Positions 10,177 to 21,728 of a stretch of DNA of 64,000 bases are shown piece by piece. The stretch covers positions 8,299,860 to 8,363,859 of the forward strand of contig CM061130.1 of the NCBI GenBank assembly GCA_030789695.1. The letters are read 5' to 3'. A program made the translations under genes and the position numbers. This DNA comes from Scilla litardierei (Eukaryota; Streptophyta; Magnoliopsida; Asparagales; Asparagaceae). Below the pieces are notes generated by a model. It searched no databases and was not told the origin of the DNA. It was given only the letters and a program-made list of their open reading frames with translations. The first letter of the stretch is position 1; every line of letters begins with the position of its first letter.

Positions 10177-13100
10177 ACATGATTCTCGTAACCGTATGTA
10201 CCGTCTTAGTAGCTGGTAAACCAGCCCTCATATTATTCGACTCGGGAGTAACACATTGCTTCTTGGCGAGTCGATTAGTCCACACACATGCCACCCCTGT
10301 TGAACCTATGACTTCCCATTGGAAGGTCAAGACCACTGGCGGTTCCCATCCGATAACCAGTGAATGCCTTCACTGCTCTGTAGTGATTTGTGGACGAGAC
10401 CTTTTTACCGACTTCATGGTGATAGAGATGCCAAGTTTTGATGCTGTCCTAGGAATGGATTGGTTAGGGACATTTCATGCCACCATTGATTGTCATCAAA
10501 GGAGGGTAGAATTCAAAATACCCAACCATCCTATGTTTGAATTCCACAGCGCTAGCCGATCGGAAGGACCAGTGAAGTTTCGAGCCAGACTTTCAAAGGC
10601 GGGTAGCAACTGCAACAGAAGATGAGCAAGAGAAGCCTGAGATAGTGCGAGAATTCTTGGACATATTTTCGGACGACCTCTTAGGTTAGCCTCTGGATCG
10701 CGGCCTCGAATTTACCATTGATCTTATGCCAGGTGCACAACTGGTATCCAATGGACCCTATCGCATGGCCCCCGCCTGAGCTTGAAGAGATTCGAGCTCA
10801 GCTGGACAACCTTATATAGAAGGGATGGATACGACCCAGTGTATCAGCATGGGGTGCCCCAGTGCTACTCGTGAAGAAGAAGGATGGATCCCAATGCATG
10901 TGCGTCGACTACCGCGAGCTGAACAAGATGACGGTGAAGAACAAGTATCCTCTGCCCCGCATCGACGACATTTTCGACCAGCTTGGAGGATCAAGCATGT
11001 TTTCAAAGTTGGACTTGAAGACTGGATATCATTAAGTGAAGGTGAAGAAGGAGGATGTCCACAAGACTGCTTTTCGAACCAGAAATGGACACTACGATTT
11101 CTTGGTGATGCCATTTGGTGTGACTAATGCACCTACTGTATTCATGATTCTCATGAACCAGGTCATGTACAACCATCTGGACAAGTTCGTGGTGGTCAAC
11201 ATCGACGACATCCTCATCTACTCGAAGGATGTCCAGGAGCACAGAGGACACCTAAGGAAGGTCTTGGAGACACTGAGACAACACCAACTGTATGCCAAGT
11301 ACAGTAAGTGTGAGTTCTGGCTCGATAAGGTGGCTTTCCTGGGCCACATCGTATCGGGAGAAGGGATATCCGTCGACCCTGAGAAGGTAGCTGCTGTTCA
11401 GAACTGACCGGTCCCTAAGACTGTGACTGAGATTCGAAGTATCCTGGGACTGACTGGTTACTACCGATGATTCATCCAAGACTTCTCGAAGACCGCGAGA
11501 TCCATGATGCAATTGACGAGAAAAGACGTAGTATTCTTCTGGTCGAAGGCTTGTGAGGATGCATTCCAGGAACTGAAGAGAAGAGTCACTTTGGCCCCGA
11601 TTCTGGTCATCCCACACAGGATCGGAGGTTTTGAAGTATTTTGTGACGCTTCTGTCAAATGACTTGGGTGCATGCTGCATCAGTATGGCCGAGTCGTTGC
11701 CTATGCATCCAGACAATTGAAGATCCATGAGAAGAACTACCACACTCATGACCTTGAGTTGGCGGCAGTTATCTTTGCTCTAAAAATTTGAAGGCACTTC
11801 CTGTTGGGCAAACATGTGAAGATATTCTCATATCACAAGAGTCTTAAGTACCTGTTCACCCAGAAGGAGCTCAACATGCGTCAATGATGATGGATCGAAC
11901 TGATGGCGGACTATGATATTGACCTTCAGTACCATCCTGAGAAGGTCAATGTCGTATCGGATGCATTGAGTCGTCTCCCTGCAGTGATGACTCTCACATC
12001 ACAATGGAGATTACAGCATGAGATACAAGCCATGGAGATAGATGTCATACTACCTGGAGTAACGTCTTCATTACTCAACCTTCAGATCCAGTCGGATTTT
12101 GTAGAGACGATCAAAGATGCCCAAGCAGCAGACGAGAAGCTACTAAAGATCGGAGACATGGTGTTAGCAGGCCAGAGGCCAAAATTCAAGATCCATGAGG
12201 ACGGATCTTTGAGATTTGGCAACTGCATATGCGTACCATCTAGAGACGTCAGAGAAGCTTTATTGGAGGAAGCTCATAGTTCCTCATATTCCAGTCATCC
12301 AGGTGGTACCAAGATGTATCAGGACTTGCGACAACACTACTGGTGGCATGGTATGGAGAGAAGCATCACATGGAGTGTGGCGAAGTGTATAGTGTGCCAA
12401 CAGGTGAAGACTGAACATCACCAGTCTGTCGGTTTGTTATAGCCTTTGCCCATTCCAGAGTGAAAGTGGCAACACATCACGATGGATTTTGTGACGGGAC
12501 TGCCCAAGGGTACGAAACATAACGATGTTGTCTGTGTGATCGTTAATCGATTGACCAAGTCAGCACACTTCATCCCTTTCAGAGTGGGCCAGTCGACCGA
12601 GGTGTTTGCCAAGAAGTACATGGAGGAGATCATGAACTTGCATGGTGTCCTTGTTAGTATTGTTTCCGACGGAGACACTAGATTCACGTCTCACTTTTGG
12701 AAGAGCTTGCTGGAGTGTCCGGGGACCCGCTTAAGCTTCAGTATAGCTTATCATCCTCAGATCGATGGACACTCAGAATGCACCATTCAGATCCTGGAGG
12801 ACATGTTGCGTGCATGTATGCTGGACTTCAAGGGATCTTAGGAAGACCATCTACATCTCGTGGAGTTTGCTTGCAACAACAGCTATCAGGCCAGCATTGG
12901 TATGGCGCCCTTTGTAGCGCTACATGGCAGGAAGTGTCGTTCTCCCTTGAGTTGGGACGACGTTGGTGATCGATAGCTCATCGGTCCAGACTTGATTGTT
13001 GAAGCAGTGGAAGTAGTCAGGACCATCAGAGAGAAGCTACATTTTGCGCAAGATCGATAGAATCATTGGGCAGATGCAAAGCGCCGACATTTGGAGTTCC

Positions 13101-13314
13101 AGCATGGCGACTATGTGTTTTTGAAGATCTCTCAGAATCGTGGGATGATTCGTTTTAGACGAAGGGGGAAGCTCAGTCCTCAATACTTTGGTCAATTTGA
13201 TATATTGGAGCGAGTAGGCGAGGTGGCCTATCGCCTTGCCTTGCCACCTGCGTGGGAAGGAGTACATGAAGTCTTTCATGTCTCACAGCTTCGACGCTAC
13301 GTGAGTGATCCTAG
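10177..13314 (+). pseudogene. pol: Gypsy-A pol pseudogene: protease, RT, RNase H, integrase
   Basis: A polyprotein remnant. The protease has LFDSG (about 10235) and later VLGMDWLG. RT runs about 10830-11400 with the active-site box IDDILIYSK, where the usual aromatic residue before IDD is Asn. RNase H carries CDAS and a YASRQLK segment (about 11640-11830). Integrase has an HHCC zinc finger (about 12268-12420) and the catalytic Asp, Asp, Glu in MDFVTGL, VSDGDTRF and HSECTIQ. The SH3-like C-terminal segment ends at VSQLRRYVSDPS, where Gypsy-B inserted. The 3' piece with the chromodomain is at 52589-52769. At least eight stops, mostly explicable by C-to-T or G-to-A changes, make it non-functional. 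Confidence 0.9.
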
Positions 13315-13570
13315 TGTCACGACCCGTTTCCCAGAATACCTGCATGTACTAAATTTTTTTTTAGTGTCACGACCCGTTTCCCAGAATACCTGCATGTACT
13401 AAAATTTTTTTTCCAAGTATTCTGAAGAGTGAGGGTGATGAGAGGGGAAAAGAAAGGAAAAGGAGAAACTGAACAAGCAGGTCACTGCACACATGCTGGG
13501 ATAGTACAAGTGAAGCTTCACAGTAATATTAAAACAACACCACAGGTAACTCAATACAGTTACAATATCC
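13315..13570 (-). repeat. Gypsy-B 3' LTR fragment with 50-bp terminal duplication
   Basis: It matches the last 255 bp or so of the right LTR. The outermost 50 bp (13315-13364, starting TGTCACGACCCGTTTCCCAG) is repeated at once from 13365. Similarity to the right LTR ends near 13570, so most of this LTR is missing. Confidence 0.75.
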
Positions 13571-14651
13571 ATGCACAAACACACAACAATACACATTAAT
13601 ATATATACACACCATCACTTGATAAACAGAGTCACTATTACGGTGTCACACCGTACGTACACCGGATCCCTATACACCCAATACTTAGTCATATGGGCAC
13701 ACTCACATATATAGACACATAAATAGCTATATACACATCATTCAGTCACATCCATACATACATTCATGCACACGTACTAACATGTGCATGATTGTGTCAC
13801 ATAAAGTCAGCAATCATAGCTATAGATAATATACACACAACCTCACATCCATAGTAGTGCACCTACTGCCTCACACAGGTAGGCATATATATCACACACA
13901 ATGCATACAAGAGTGCACAAACATAACACATCCCCTGCCATATGTCATATATATATAACTACTTTTGCACATCCTACGCACATACTGCTATAATAGTCCA
14001 ATAACTATAAATGTACATCCACACTCCATACACACACACATATACATATAAACGTGCAACCAATTACATACATATCAACAGTTTCATTCACTTACATTAA
14101 TCAAACATATTACACACACACACACATATATTCCCTATCTATCACACTTACATATACTCTCAGGTATTTAAACTTTTTAACACACTAGGAAGTCATACCC
14201 TAGTATTGCAATACTAGTGATATATATGAACTAACTTTCCACATATATATATCTACACCACTTACCCATACAAGCACACATATATTCACGCACATGCACT
14301 TACCCACATATGTCCAGAGACAATGTGGATATCCCACTACTTTATCCATACAAGGGTAGATGTACACACATTAGTGTACTCCCCATATGAAACACAACTA
14401 TATTTAGGAGATAGTGAGCCACATACATGTACTCACATCACATACATACACACCCTCGCCTATGTCCCTATAAACATAGAGTACCCTTGCTAGCTGATAT
14501 GTATCCATTAGTACACTTCCACCATTAATAAACATGTACTTATCATCTATTCCTCAAATTCACACAAGTACAACACATATCAGCCTCACATATCCGTATC
14601 ATATACTTTTATAGAGACGTAGTATACATACATTCAAGTATTCACCACCTA
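13571..14651 (-). other. Gypsy-B internal sequence, CA/TA-rich, non-coding
   Basis: About 1.1 kb dominated by ACACATATA-type words with no gene. On the minus strand its composition (TATGTGTG-rich) resembles the internal region of the LARD-like element at 23500-28200, which suggests a shared kind of spacer, though no clear alignment was seen. GTATT at 14652-14656 is the Copia target-site duplication. Confidence 0.5.
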
Positions 14652-15404
14652 GTATTTGTAATGCCCTACAAGCTACTGCACAAGTACGAGAGGGGGGTGA
14701 ATAGTACTTTAAAAATAACGAGGAGTATAATTCCTAATTATAGTGCAAACAACTACCAAATCAATTTGCGGAAGCTAAAATTGATGACAACAACAAAAAT
14801 AACAATGCTAACAAAAGATGTTACTGGGTTTGGATCCACCCAAGTCTCTTCGACTTGTTCCCGGTGATCCTACGTCCCAACCACCCGGATCCCCTCCGGA
14901 TACTTGAGTTAGAAACCCTAACTCAAGATTTCCACTATGATATCTTGTGAAAAACCTTCACAAGATCAAATCATACAAGCAATGGCAATAGTGAATCCCA
15001 CAACCCGGGATCACAACCTTCTCTCACAACCGAGAGAATCAATAAGCAATATAAATGAGTTTATAATGAAATAAACAATGTTACCACAAAATCCTATACC
15101 TTGAGTTTTCTTACCAAATAGATGCAAGGAGTGATTTGTGAAAGATGAAGTCACCAAGACCTAGCACCACTGAAATGAGCAGCAATGGGTGCCTAGGAGT
15201 GATTTGGAGACTTGAATCAAGCTAGAGCTTGAAGGGCTCACCAAGAACAAACTTCTCTCAAGATGGATTCTAGATCTAGAAAGTGAGAGAATGGATTTCT
15301 TGTGAGGAAGAGAGCTTTGGAAATGAGTGAGAATCACTATCTCTTTCAATCTCAATGAATATCTTAATGGCAGCTCTAACCTAGAGAGAAATGACCAAGG
15401 TTCG

Positions 15405-15412
15405 TATTTATA
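15405..15412 (-). promoter_or_regulatory. TATA box, Copia left LTR
   Basis: TATAAATA on the minus strand in the context CCCTATAAATACG. The same box is at 48197-48204 in the right (5') LTR, which drives genomic RNA. The palindromic array ends 55 bp upstream. Confidence 0.7.
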
Positions 15413-15466
15413 GGGTCCCATAAAAACGAGTTAGGTCAAATCCCAACGGTTAGAAATCTGAAGCAA

Positions 15467-16006
15467 CTAGTCGGTCAAAGAACAACCACTGACCGACTAG
15501 TTCATCAAATAGTCGGTCAGTCAAACAACATGGACCGACTAAGTGAGGAACAGTGAAGAGATAGAATTTCAGACCTAGAAATCTAGTCGGTCCAAGAAGA
15601 CTCTCTGACCGACTAGTTTCACAACTAGTCGGTCGGTCAGTGAACTTCGACCGACTAAGAGTCAAAAACAAATAGTCTGAATACAAATTGATTTAGTCGG
15701 TCCAAGAACAAATGTTGACTGACTAGATTATCAACTAGTCGGTCACCAAACGTTCTTAGACCGACTAACGATAAACAATAACTCAGGAGAAAATTAGCAT
15801 GAACAGTAAAGCTCAACTAGTCGGTCAAAGAAGCATCACTGACCGACTAGTTCACAAACTAGTCGGTCGGTGAGTCAACGTAGACCGACTAATTGTAAAC
15901 AGTACTGAGCAAGAAAAGATTAACTCAAACTAGTCGGTCCAAGAAGCTTTGCTGACCGACTAGATCACCATCTAGTCGGTCAGTTCTTCTTCTTGAACCA
16001 ACTAAC
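15467..16006 (-). promoter_or_regulatory. Palindromic array upstream of Copia LTR promoter
   Basis: Five units of about 115 bp. Each has two hairpins of the form TAGTCGGTC-N14-GACCGACTA. Adjacent hairpins meet around a CTAG, so the ideal unit core is ACCGACTAGTCGGT. Spacer sequences vary between units and some arms carry single changes. About 20 half-sites in total. The same array, with matching spacers and some downstream sequence, occurs in the LTR of Gypsy-C. Position just upstream of the TATA box suggests an enhancer; that role is inferred. Confidence 0.75.
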
Positions 16007-16407
16007 ATGCACGAACAAGTCCGAATCGAAGCGCGATGCTTCGAGGAAGTTAGAATGGACTTCTACTAAGATCCTAGAGCTACGATATGAGCGTTATGAA
16101 GATAGAATTGTAAGATATACTCAAGGCTTAACATTCTATAGATCGAAGCTAAAAGACTATAAATAAAACCTTAAGAAACGGTCTTCGAGAGCTTCGATCA
16201 ATTCTTCATGACTTCCAAAACGGTCCAAAAGCTTCAACGAAGCTTTAGGCAATGAATACGAGCTTTGAGAAGTCTTGAGATGTTGCTTTGATTGTTCTCG
16301 TGAATTTGGCGACTATCTCCAATACTGCGCTCAGAAATTGTTAGTTTATGAATTATTTATGTTTGCTCATCATCCAAAACCAAATCCGGGGAGTCCAATA
16401 TTCAACA

Positions 16408-16423
16408 TTCTCCCCCTTTTTGG
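16408..16423 (-). promoter_or_regulatory. Polypurine tract, Copia
   Basis: Minus-strand CCAAAAAGGGGGAGAA directly abuts the 3' LTR start and would prime plus-strand DNA synthesis. Confidence 0.85.
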
Positions 16424-17357
16424 TGATGACAAACCAACATAAATAATAATCAAAAATAATGATTCAAATGTAAAAAACTTACTCCCCCTGCATTGATGAC
16501 ACGTTAATTTCAAAATGAATATATATAAATTGCATCAATCAGACGAGTAAGATATATAACGAGAATCGATTTTTGGAATATCGGATTTTGAAAATCCTTA
16601 TATATATCTTAACTCCCCTTGAATCTAACACATCAAATTAGATTCTTGAAAATTGAGTTAAATTTTCATTTGCCCCTATTTATTATCATTATCTCTCCCC
16701 CTTTGGCATTATCCCAAAAATGGGGGCATACAACGACAACAAGTAGGAAAAGGAAAATCCAACATCGGGAGTCTTAGATATTGACGATGGACCTAATTGA
16801 CACCAAGGGAAAAGTGATGAAATCAAAGCAAGGTGTGCCAAATTGTCCATTATCAAAAAGCGAAAATGAAAATCATCAAAAATACCAAATATTAATTCAT
16901 TTCTTGAATAAAGGAACATACCCTCCAATATTCAATATTCTTGGTTAAAATTGTGCATGGAAAACAATTCTATACAATCATAGAAATTTAATCTATTTAA
17001 CCAAGTTTTTTTTAAGCGTCGAGCGACGATTTCACATATCATAGACATTGAATGAATATTAAATGTGCACGACGAGGAAAAAGAGAAAATTGATGTATAT
17101 ATATATATGAATACAATGAGTACATCCAAAAACACATCGACTACATCATAAGAAGTGCAACATACCATCTATATCAACATCAAAAAGGTACATCATAATC
17201 ATCGGGACATCATCATCAACATCCAAAATACATCAAATACACCGACATCCATAAAATCAAAATACATCAAAACAACGCCAACACTCCATCCTAACCCAAA
17301 ACACTCTCAATAAGATGCATCATCCAAAGATCATAGGAGAGGCCTCGAAAAAGACGA
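16424..17357 (-). other. Copia 3' untranslated region
   Basis: AT-rich sequence between the stop of the third ORF and the polypurine tract. It holds a short TA run (17097-17107). Short open frames here show no similarity that I recognise. Confidence 0.7.
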
Positions 17358-18870
17358 TCACGAGTAAGTGGCAGGATCAGCAGTCTCCGGGGGTCCAGTC
17401 GAGGGAGTGGACTCAGGCTCTGCTGCGAGGAGAGGCGTGTCAACAGACGGGATCGTCGGGGCAGGAGTGGAAACAGCGACGACTGGCTCAAAGGCTAGGG
17501 TATCAACAGGAACAACAGCAGGCAGATCAGGAGCAGGGTCGTCAGCAGGAGCAGCAGCAGCATCAGAAGTCTGATCCACTGGTGCAGAAGTCTCTGGAGC
17601 ACCGGTAGAGGTGCCAGCTCCAGGAGCAGATGTGGTAGCAGCAGCAGCAGCAGTGGCCTCAGCGCCACGAGCTAAGGAGGTAACAAGCTCATCAATATCC
17701 TCATCATCCATCTCCTCATCCTCAGAAACAGGAGGAGGAAGGTGAATGCCCATCAAACTCGCCATACGGCAAACTACCTCCTCGGTACGAGCCAAACGAG
17801 ACTCGTGCCGACGAAGTAACCGGACGACATCATCAAGTGTGGTGGTAGGAGGAGGGGCAGCAGCAGCTGAAGGTGTGGCCTGGGATGTAGAAGGAGTCGA
17901 CCGCTGCACGTGACGGAGTGCCGCAAGAGATTTCTTGACGGCCGTCGCATTCAGGGGAGGACCCAGGGGACGCTCATCATCCGAAGGCAAAGGAACACCA
18001 AATCGACGGAAAACCAAGGTCAGAAGATAAGGATACGGGATGTGTGCAGATTTAGTGGTCTTGCGAATACACTCGAAAGAGTCCATCTTGTCGAGTATAA
18101 TGCGAGCCCAATTAATCTCGCTACCCATGAAAAGAGCGTATATCAATTTCAGAAATGGCTGAGACGGAAGAGAAGAAGATCCATACTTGGGCAGAAGGTA
18201 GGATTTCAAGATCAGGTTAATCACCCAAGCATTCGGCTTGAATGATTTGGAAGGGACGCCTATGAAAGCAGGGGGGATAACCTGGAAGATTTTAGCTAGG
18301 GTCCGCTGATCGAGGGAGGAGATATTGTCTACAGAGATGTCAGACGGGAGGAGGCCACACGATGAGCAGCCTATCAAATCCCCCAAGATCTCTGCCGTGA
18401 GGACTACCGGAGTCCCCAAAACAGAAGTCTCGATGGAGTGAGTCTCATTGTACTGACCCCGGACACGATTGGCATAGAAGAGCTTGACCAGGCGAGGATA
18501 GGGTCGTGGGTTCGCCTTAGGGTCAAATCTAAGGTAGTCCAAAAGTCCACTATAGGATAACAGATCCGCAAGGCCAAGAAAATCAGAAAACTGAACGTAA
18601 TGCTCCAACAGTAGTGGGCAATGCTCTATACGGTTGTAAGCCGCTAGACACTGAGGGTCGTCGCGACACAACGATATATCTATACCGCCTACTGGCATCG
18701 GGCCTTTACCCTTAGCCTTACGGGTCTTAGGAGGAGGTGGAGGAGGGGGTGGAGTAGGTGCCTTCTTGGGATGTTCAGGAGTGTACTCTTCCTCGGAATC
18801 ATCCTCGGAGTCACTATCTGAACGCTCACCGGGAGGGGTAGGTGCACGGAACTTTTTGGGCTTGGCTTTG
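17358..18870 (-). pseudogene. Copia third ORF, C-terminal part (extra 3' ORF, SIRE 'env-like' position)
   Basis: About 504 codons, the larger part of an ORF of about 566 codons whose first 64 codons lie at 31096-31288 beyond the LARD-like element. After an acidic Ser/Asp/Glu and poly-Pro segment comes a globular domain of about 220 residues with RLVKLFYANRV, LTAEILGDLIGC and KLIYALFMGSEI. This resembles the 'putative plant transposon protein' domain (Pfam PF20167 type) common in third ORFs of large plant LTR elements. An Ala/Pro/Thr-rich low-complexity tail follows. No signal peptide or membrane helix is evident, so an envelope role is not supported by the sequence. Removing the insert and one CTTTG copy restores the frame (1701 bases). 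Confidence 0.7.
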
Positions 18871-21704
18871 TGTAACGACCACTTTTCGTGGTACGTTGTT
18901 CGTGCACGTGCTTTGTCCGTGCACGTGTTTGTTTTAGACTTTGTTCGTTTGTGAACACTTTCGTGTGATATGCCGTTGCGAACGTCTCTGAGAATATTAA
19001 ATAGTGGCACTATTTTGGAACGACGTTTCTCGAGTCGTTTTCCCACAATTTACACTTACTCGATGAGACGTGACGATTCTCACTCTTGACGGGAGACGTT
19101 TCTATTTTTAGTCTCGTCGTCCGACGTCGAAATCGAGATCCGTCTTCTTAGTTAGCTCACATTCATCTTCACGATCACCATGATATTTATTTTATAATTT
19201 TTGGAGTTTATTTGACCACTTTTATATTTTTAACAAGTTTTATATTATTTTTAATAATTAATTTTTAAATTATTTACGGCCAAATAAAATTTATTTATGT
19301 TTTAAATGTTTTAAAGAATTTTTGAGCCAATTTCCAGCTCATTTGGACCAAGTCAAATCCTTGGGTGAGTTGGAGAAGTTGAGATTTAAATTTTAAATTA
19401 TTTTAAACTTCTAATCCTATTAGATTTAGCCCTAGACCAAGTCAACCCATCTATACTATATAAGCAACCCCTAGGAAGACCTATTTTCGCAAGAAATTAG
19501 CCCTAGCCTCTTCCAAAACTCAGATTTGACGTTGCGACGATTCGTCGCAACGTTGCGACGTTCAGCCACCGCAGCGACCGAAGGAAACGGCCCCGTTCCC
19601 CCGCTCCGACCGAAGCCCCGCCCCGCATCCAAGCGCTCCGCATCGCTGCAGCCGCTAGCCGCTCCGTTCCATCGGTCTGACCGAGGGATTGGCCCGCACC
19701 AAGCAGCTCCGCATCGCAGCACAGCTTTCCGCACCGTCGCCCGCTTGTCGCTCCGCTCCGCAGCCCGCACGACCGACCCGCTGCTCCGCACCGACCGCTG
19801 TTGCGAGTGCTGCAACGTTGCAACGCTGCCCCGCCCCGCATCCAAGCGTCTGACCGAGGCTCTCGACCGGTCTGACCGATAGGAACCCTCGCACCAAGCC
19901 TCGCCCCGCAGCCGCTGCACACCCCAACGTCGCAGCCCCCGCATTTTGAGCGCACGACCGAGAGATTCCCCCGCATTGGCTGTGTACGACCGATGGCCAT
20001 TCGTCGCAACCCCGCATCCGTCGCACCGCTTGCCTCCGTGGGCCCCCCAAGTTCTCCAGAGTTATTGTGGGTCCCTCAAAGGCCCCTAGGACTACTGTGG
20101 GCCCCACCTAGGTGCTTGCTCTTTGAGGATTCGTCGCGTACGACGTCGTCGCACGTCGTAGCCCGTCGTCGCACGTGCGAGCTTTGGAATCTGGAATCGT
20201 CGCCCCGGTCGATTGCTCTGAAATTTCCAGCGAGGAATCTAATTGGAATCTGGACTTGGAGCGCGATCTTTTATTCCAACCCCCGGCGTCGCTACCCGAC
20301 GCCGGTGTAGCTTTCGCGTCGTGTTGAGGTAACGTTTTGCACCCCTAGGACCCCCAACCAAATTGCATGCTAATCAAGACTAAAATCAGTATTTTCAAAG
20401 TATTTTAAATGTTTTAAATTCACTAATGAAGATTAATAATATGGACTTTAGGCCGGTGGACTTGTGCACGTAGAATAATTGTGATTTTCGGACTCATTGG
20501 ACGGTGTGCTCAGACGTCGCACTTGCAGGCAAGTGAAACTTGCCAACTCTTGTGTAGGGCCATGTTTTTAGGCCACTTCCTTGCTTTTAGCGTAAAAGAG
20601 ACTAGTCAGTGAAATGATAGCTGGCTAGACGCCTACTTGATCTAGTTTGACAACGAAACTAGATCCGTCACCTAAATGATCTAGCTTGACAACGAAGCTA
20701 GATCCAACCCTTAAACTTGTCATCCATGCATGCTAAACTGTCACGTTTACTTTTCTTACTTGTACTCTTTACTACTTGTCATGCCATGTCATCCATGCAT
20801 TGATTGTTGCATCGTAGCACACGCTACAATACTTGTCCTCGTACTACTTGTCCGGCTAGGTGCACCCCTACGCCATACTTGTTTACACACTTCCTGGCTC
20901 GTGGTCCAGAAGCGAGCATTCCAAGTTCGGGGGTAAGGCCCTGGCTCGACACACGTGGAGGGGTAGGGATAAACGTTCACTTGAGCTTAGGAGTGGCCTG
21001 ATCAGCCCTCTAGCCAAAAGACAGAATCTCTGTGCACGAGGTGCTTACTTTTCTTGTCTTGTACTTGTCTTGTGAATGCCATGCCATGCTCGTACTTTAC
21101 TTTACTTTACTTTACCTGCTGCACTCATACTTTAACTGCCGTGTCATTGCATCATGCTAGAACTGCTAGGTTGCTCTTACTTGTACTTTCAGTTTCACTT
21201 GCACAAGTCTTCCAGACTTGCTGACATGTGCCCCTTGCTCTTTTGGGTGTCACATGTTAGACCCTGAGCCAGAGACCGTTGCTGAGTACGTGATGTTTTG
21301 CTGACGCTGAGTCTGAGTCCATGATTGCACAGGAGGATTTTGGTGGACACCGGTGACCATTCTTTGAGTCTTTGTTGAGCTTTATTTTGCTTTAGGCCTT
21401 TTGTTAGTTGTTGGTGCGTAGCACCGTTGTTTTGTACTTTGTACTTTTGTTGGCCATATTTGGGCCTTTAGTCTCTTTTTCTTTTAGCCTGGTGGCTTTT
21501 CTGCGATGTTGGAATTATATTTATGGATATTCTGAGATTATTCTTTTGTCTCATTTCATTATTATTATCTTGTTTCGCTCGCGTTGCAAGGACCTGCAGT
21601 TTTAAATTTGATTGACGCTTATCGGACTTGCAGCTTTGTAGCTTCAAGTCTGAGCGGACCTTCTCACGCTTCGCCTCCATATTTTTGGGAAGCGGGGCGT
21701 GACA
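18871..21704 (+). repeat. LARD-like element 5' LTR
   Basis: It begins TGTAACGACCACTTTTCG and ends GGGGCGTGACA. An AT-rich upstream half is followed by the TATA box (19457), then a GC-rich block at 19520-20210 with palindromes such as GTTGCGACGA/TCGTCGCAAC and repeated CGGTCTGACCG words. Overlapping open frames on both strands in the GC-rich block are present in both LTRs but show no protein similarity. Confidence 0.92.
19457..19464 (+). promoter_or_regulatory. TATA box, LARD-like 5' LTR
   Basis: TATATAAG followed by CAACCCCTAGG. The identical box is at 28851-28858 in the 3' LTR. The GC-rich palindromic block begins about 60 bp downstream, so it would be in the transcript. Confidence 0.65.
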
Positions 21705-21712
21705 GGTTTTGT

Positions 21713-21728
21713 TGGTGGCCCATGCAGG
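21713..21728 (+). promoter_or_regulatory. Primer-binding site, LARD-like element
   Basis: TGGTGGCCCATGCAGG lies nine bases inside the 5' LTR end (21704), identical to the site in Gypsy-A, -B and -C. Confidence 0.7.

Larger units (their letters stand above)
14657..16407 (-). repeat. Copia 3' LTR (left copy)
   Basis: 1751 bp bounded by TGTAATGCCC and ATATTCAACA on the plus strand, uninterrupted. It holds the TATA box (15405-15412 on the minus strand) and, upstream of it in the direction of transcription, a five-unit palindromic array (15467-16006). Minus-strand transcription therefore runs array, TATA, then the rest of the LTR. Confidence 0.92.

Noticed and set aside
19471..20310. Several overlapping open frames of 105-168 codons on both strands in the GC-rich LARD LTR, repeated at 28865-29704
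   Set aside because: They overlap on opposite strands, occur identically in both LTRs, are built of repeated GC-rich words and show no recognisable domain. They are open because of GC content.
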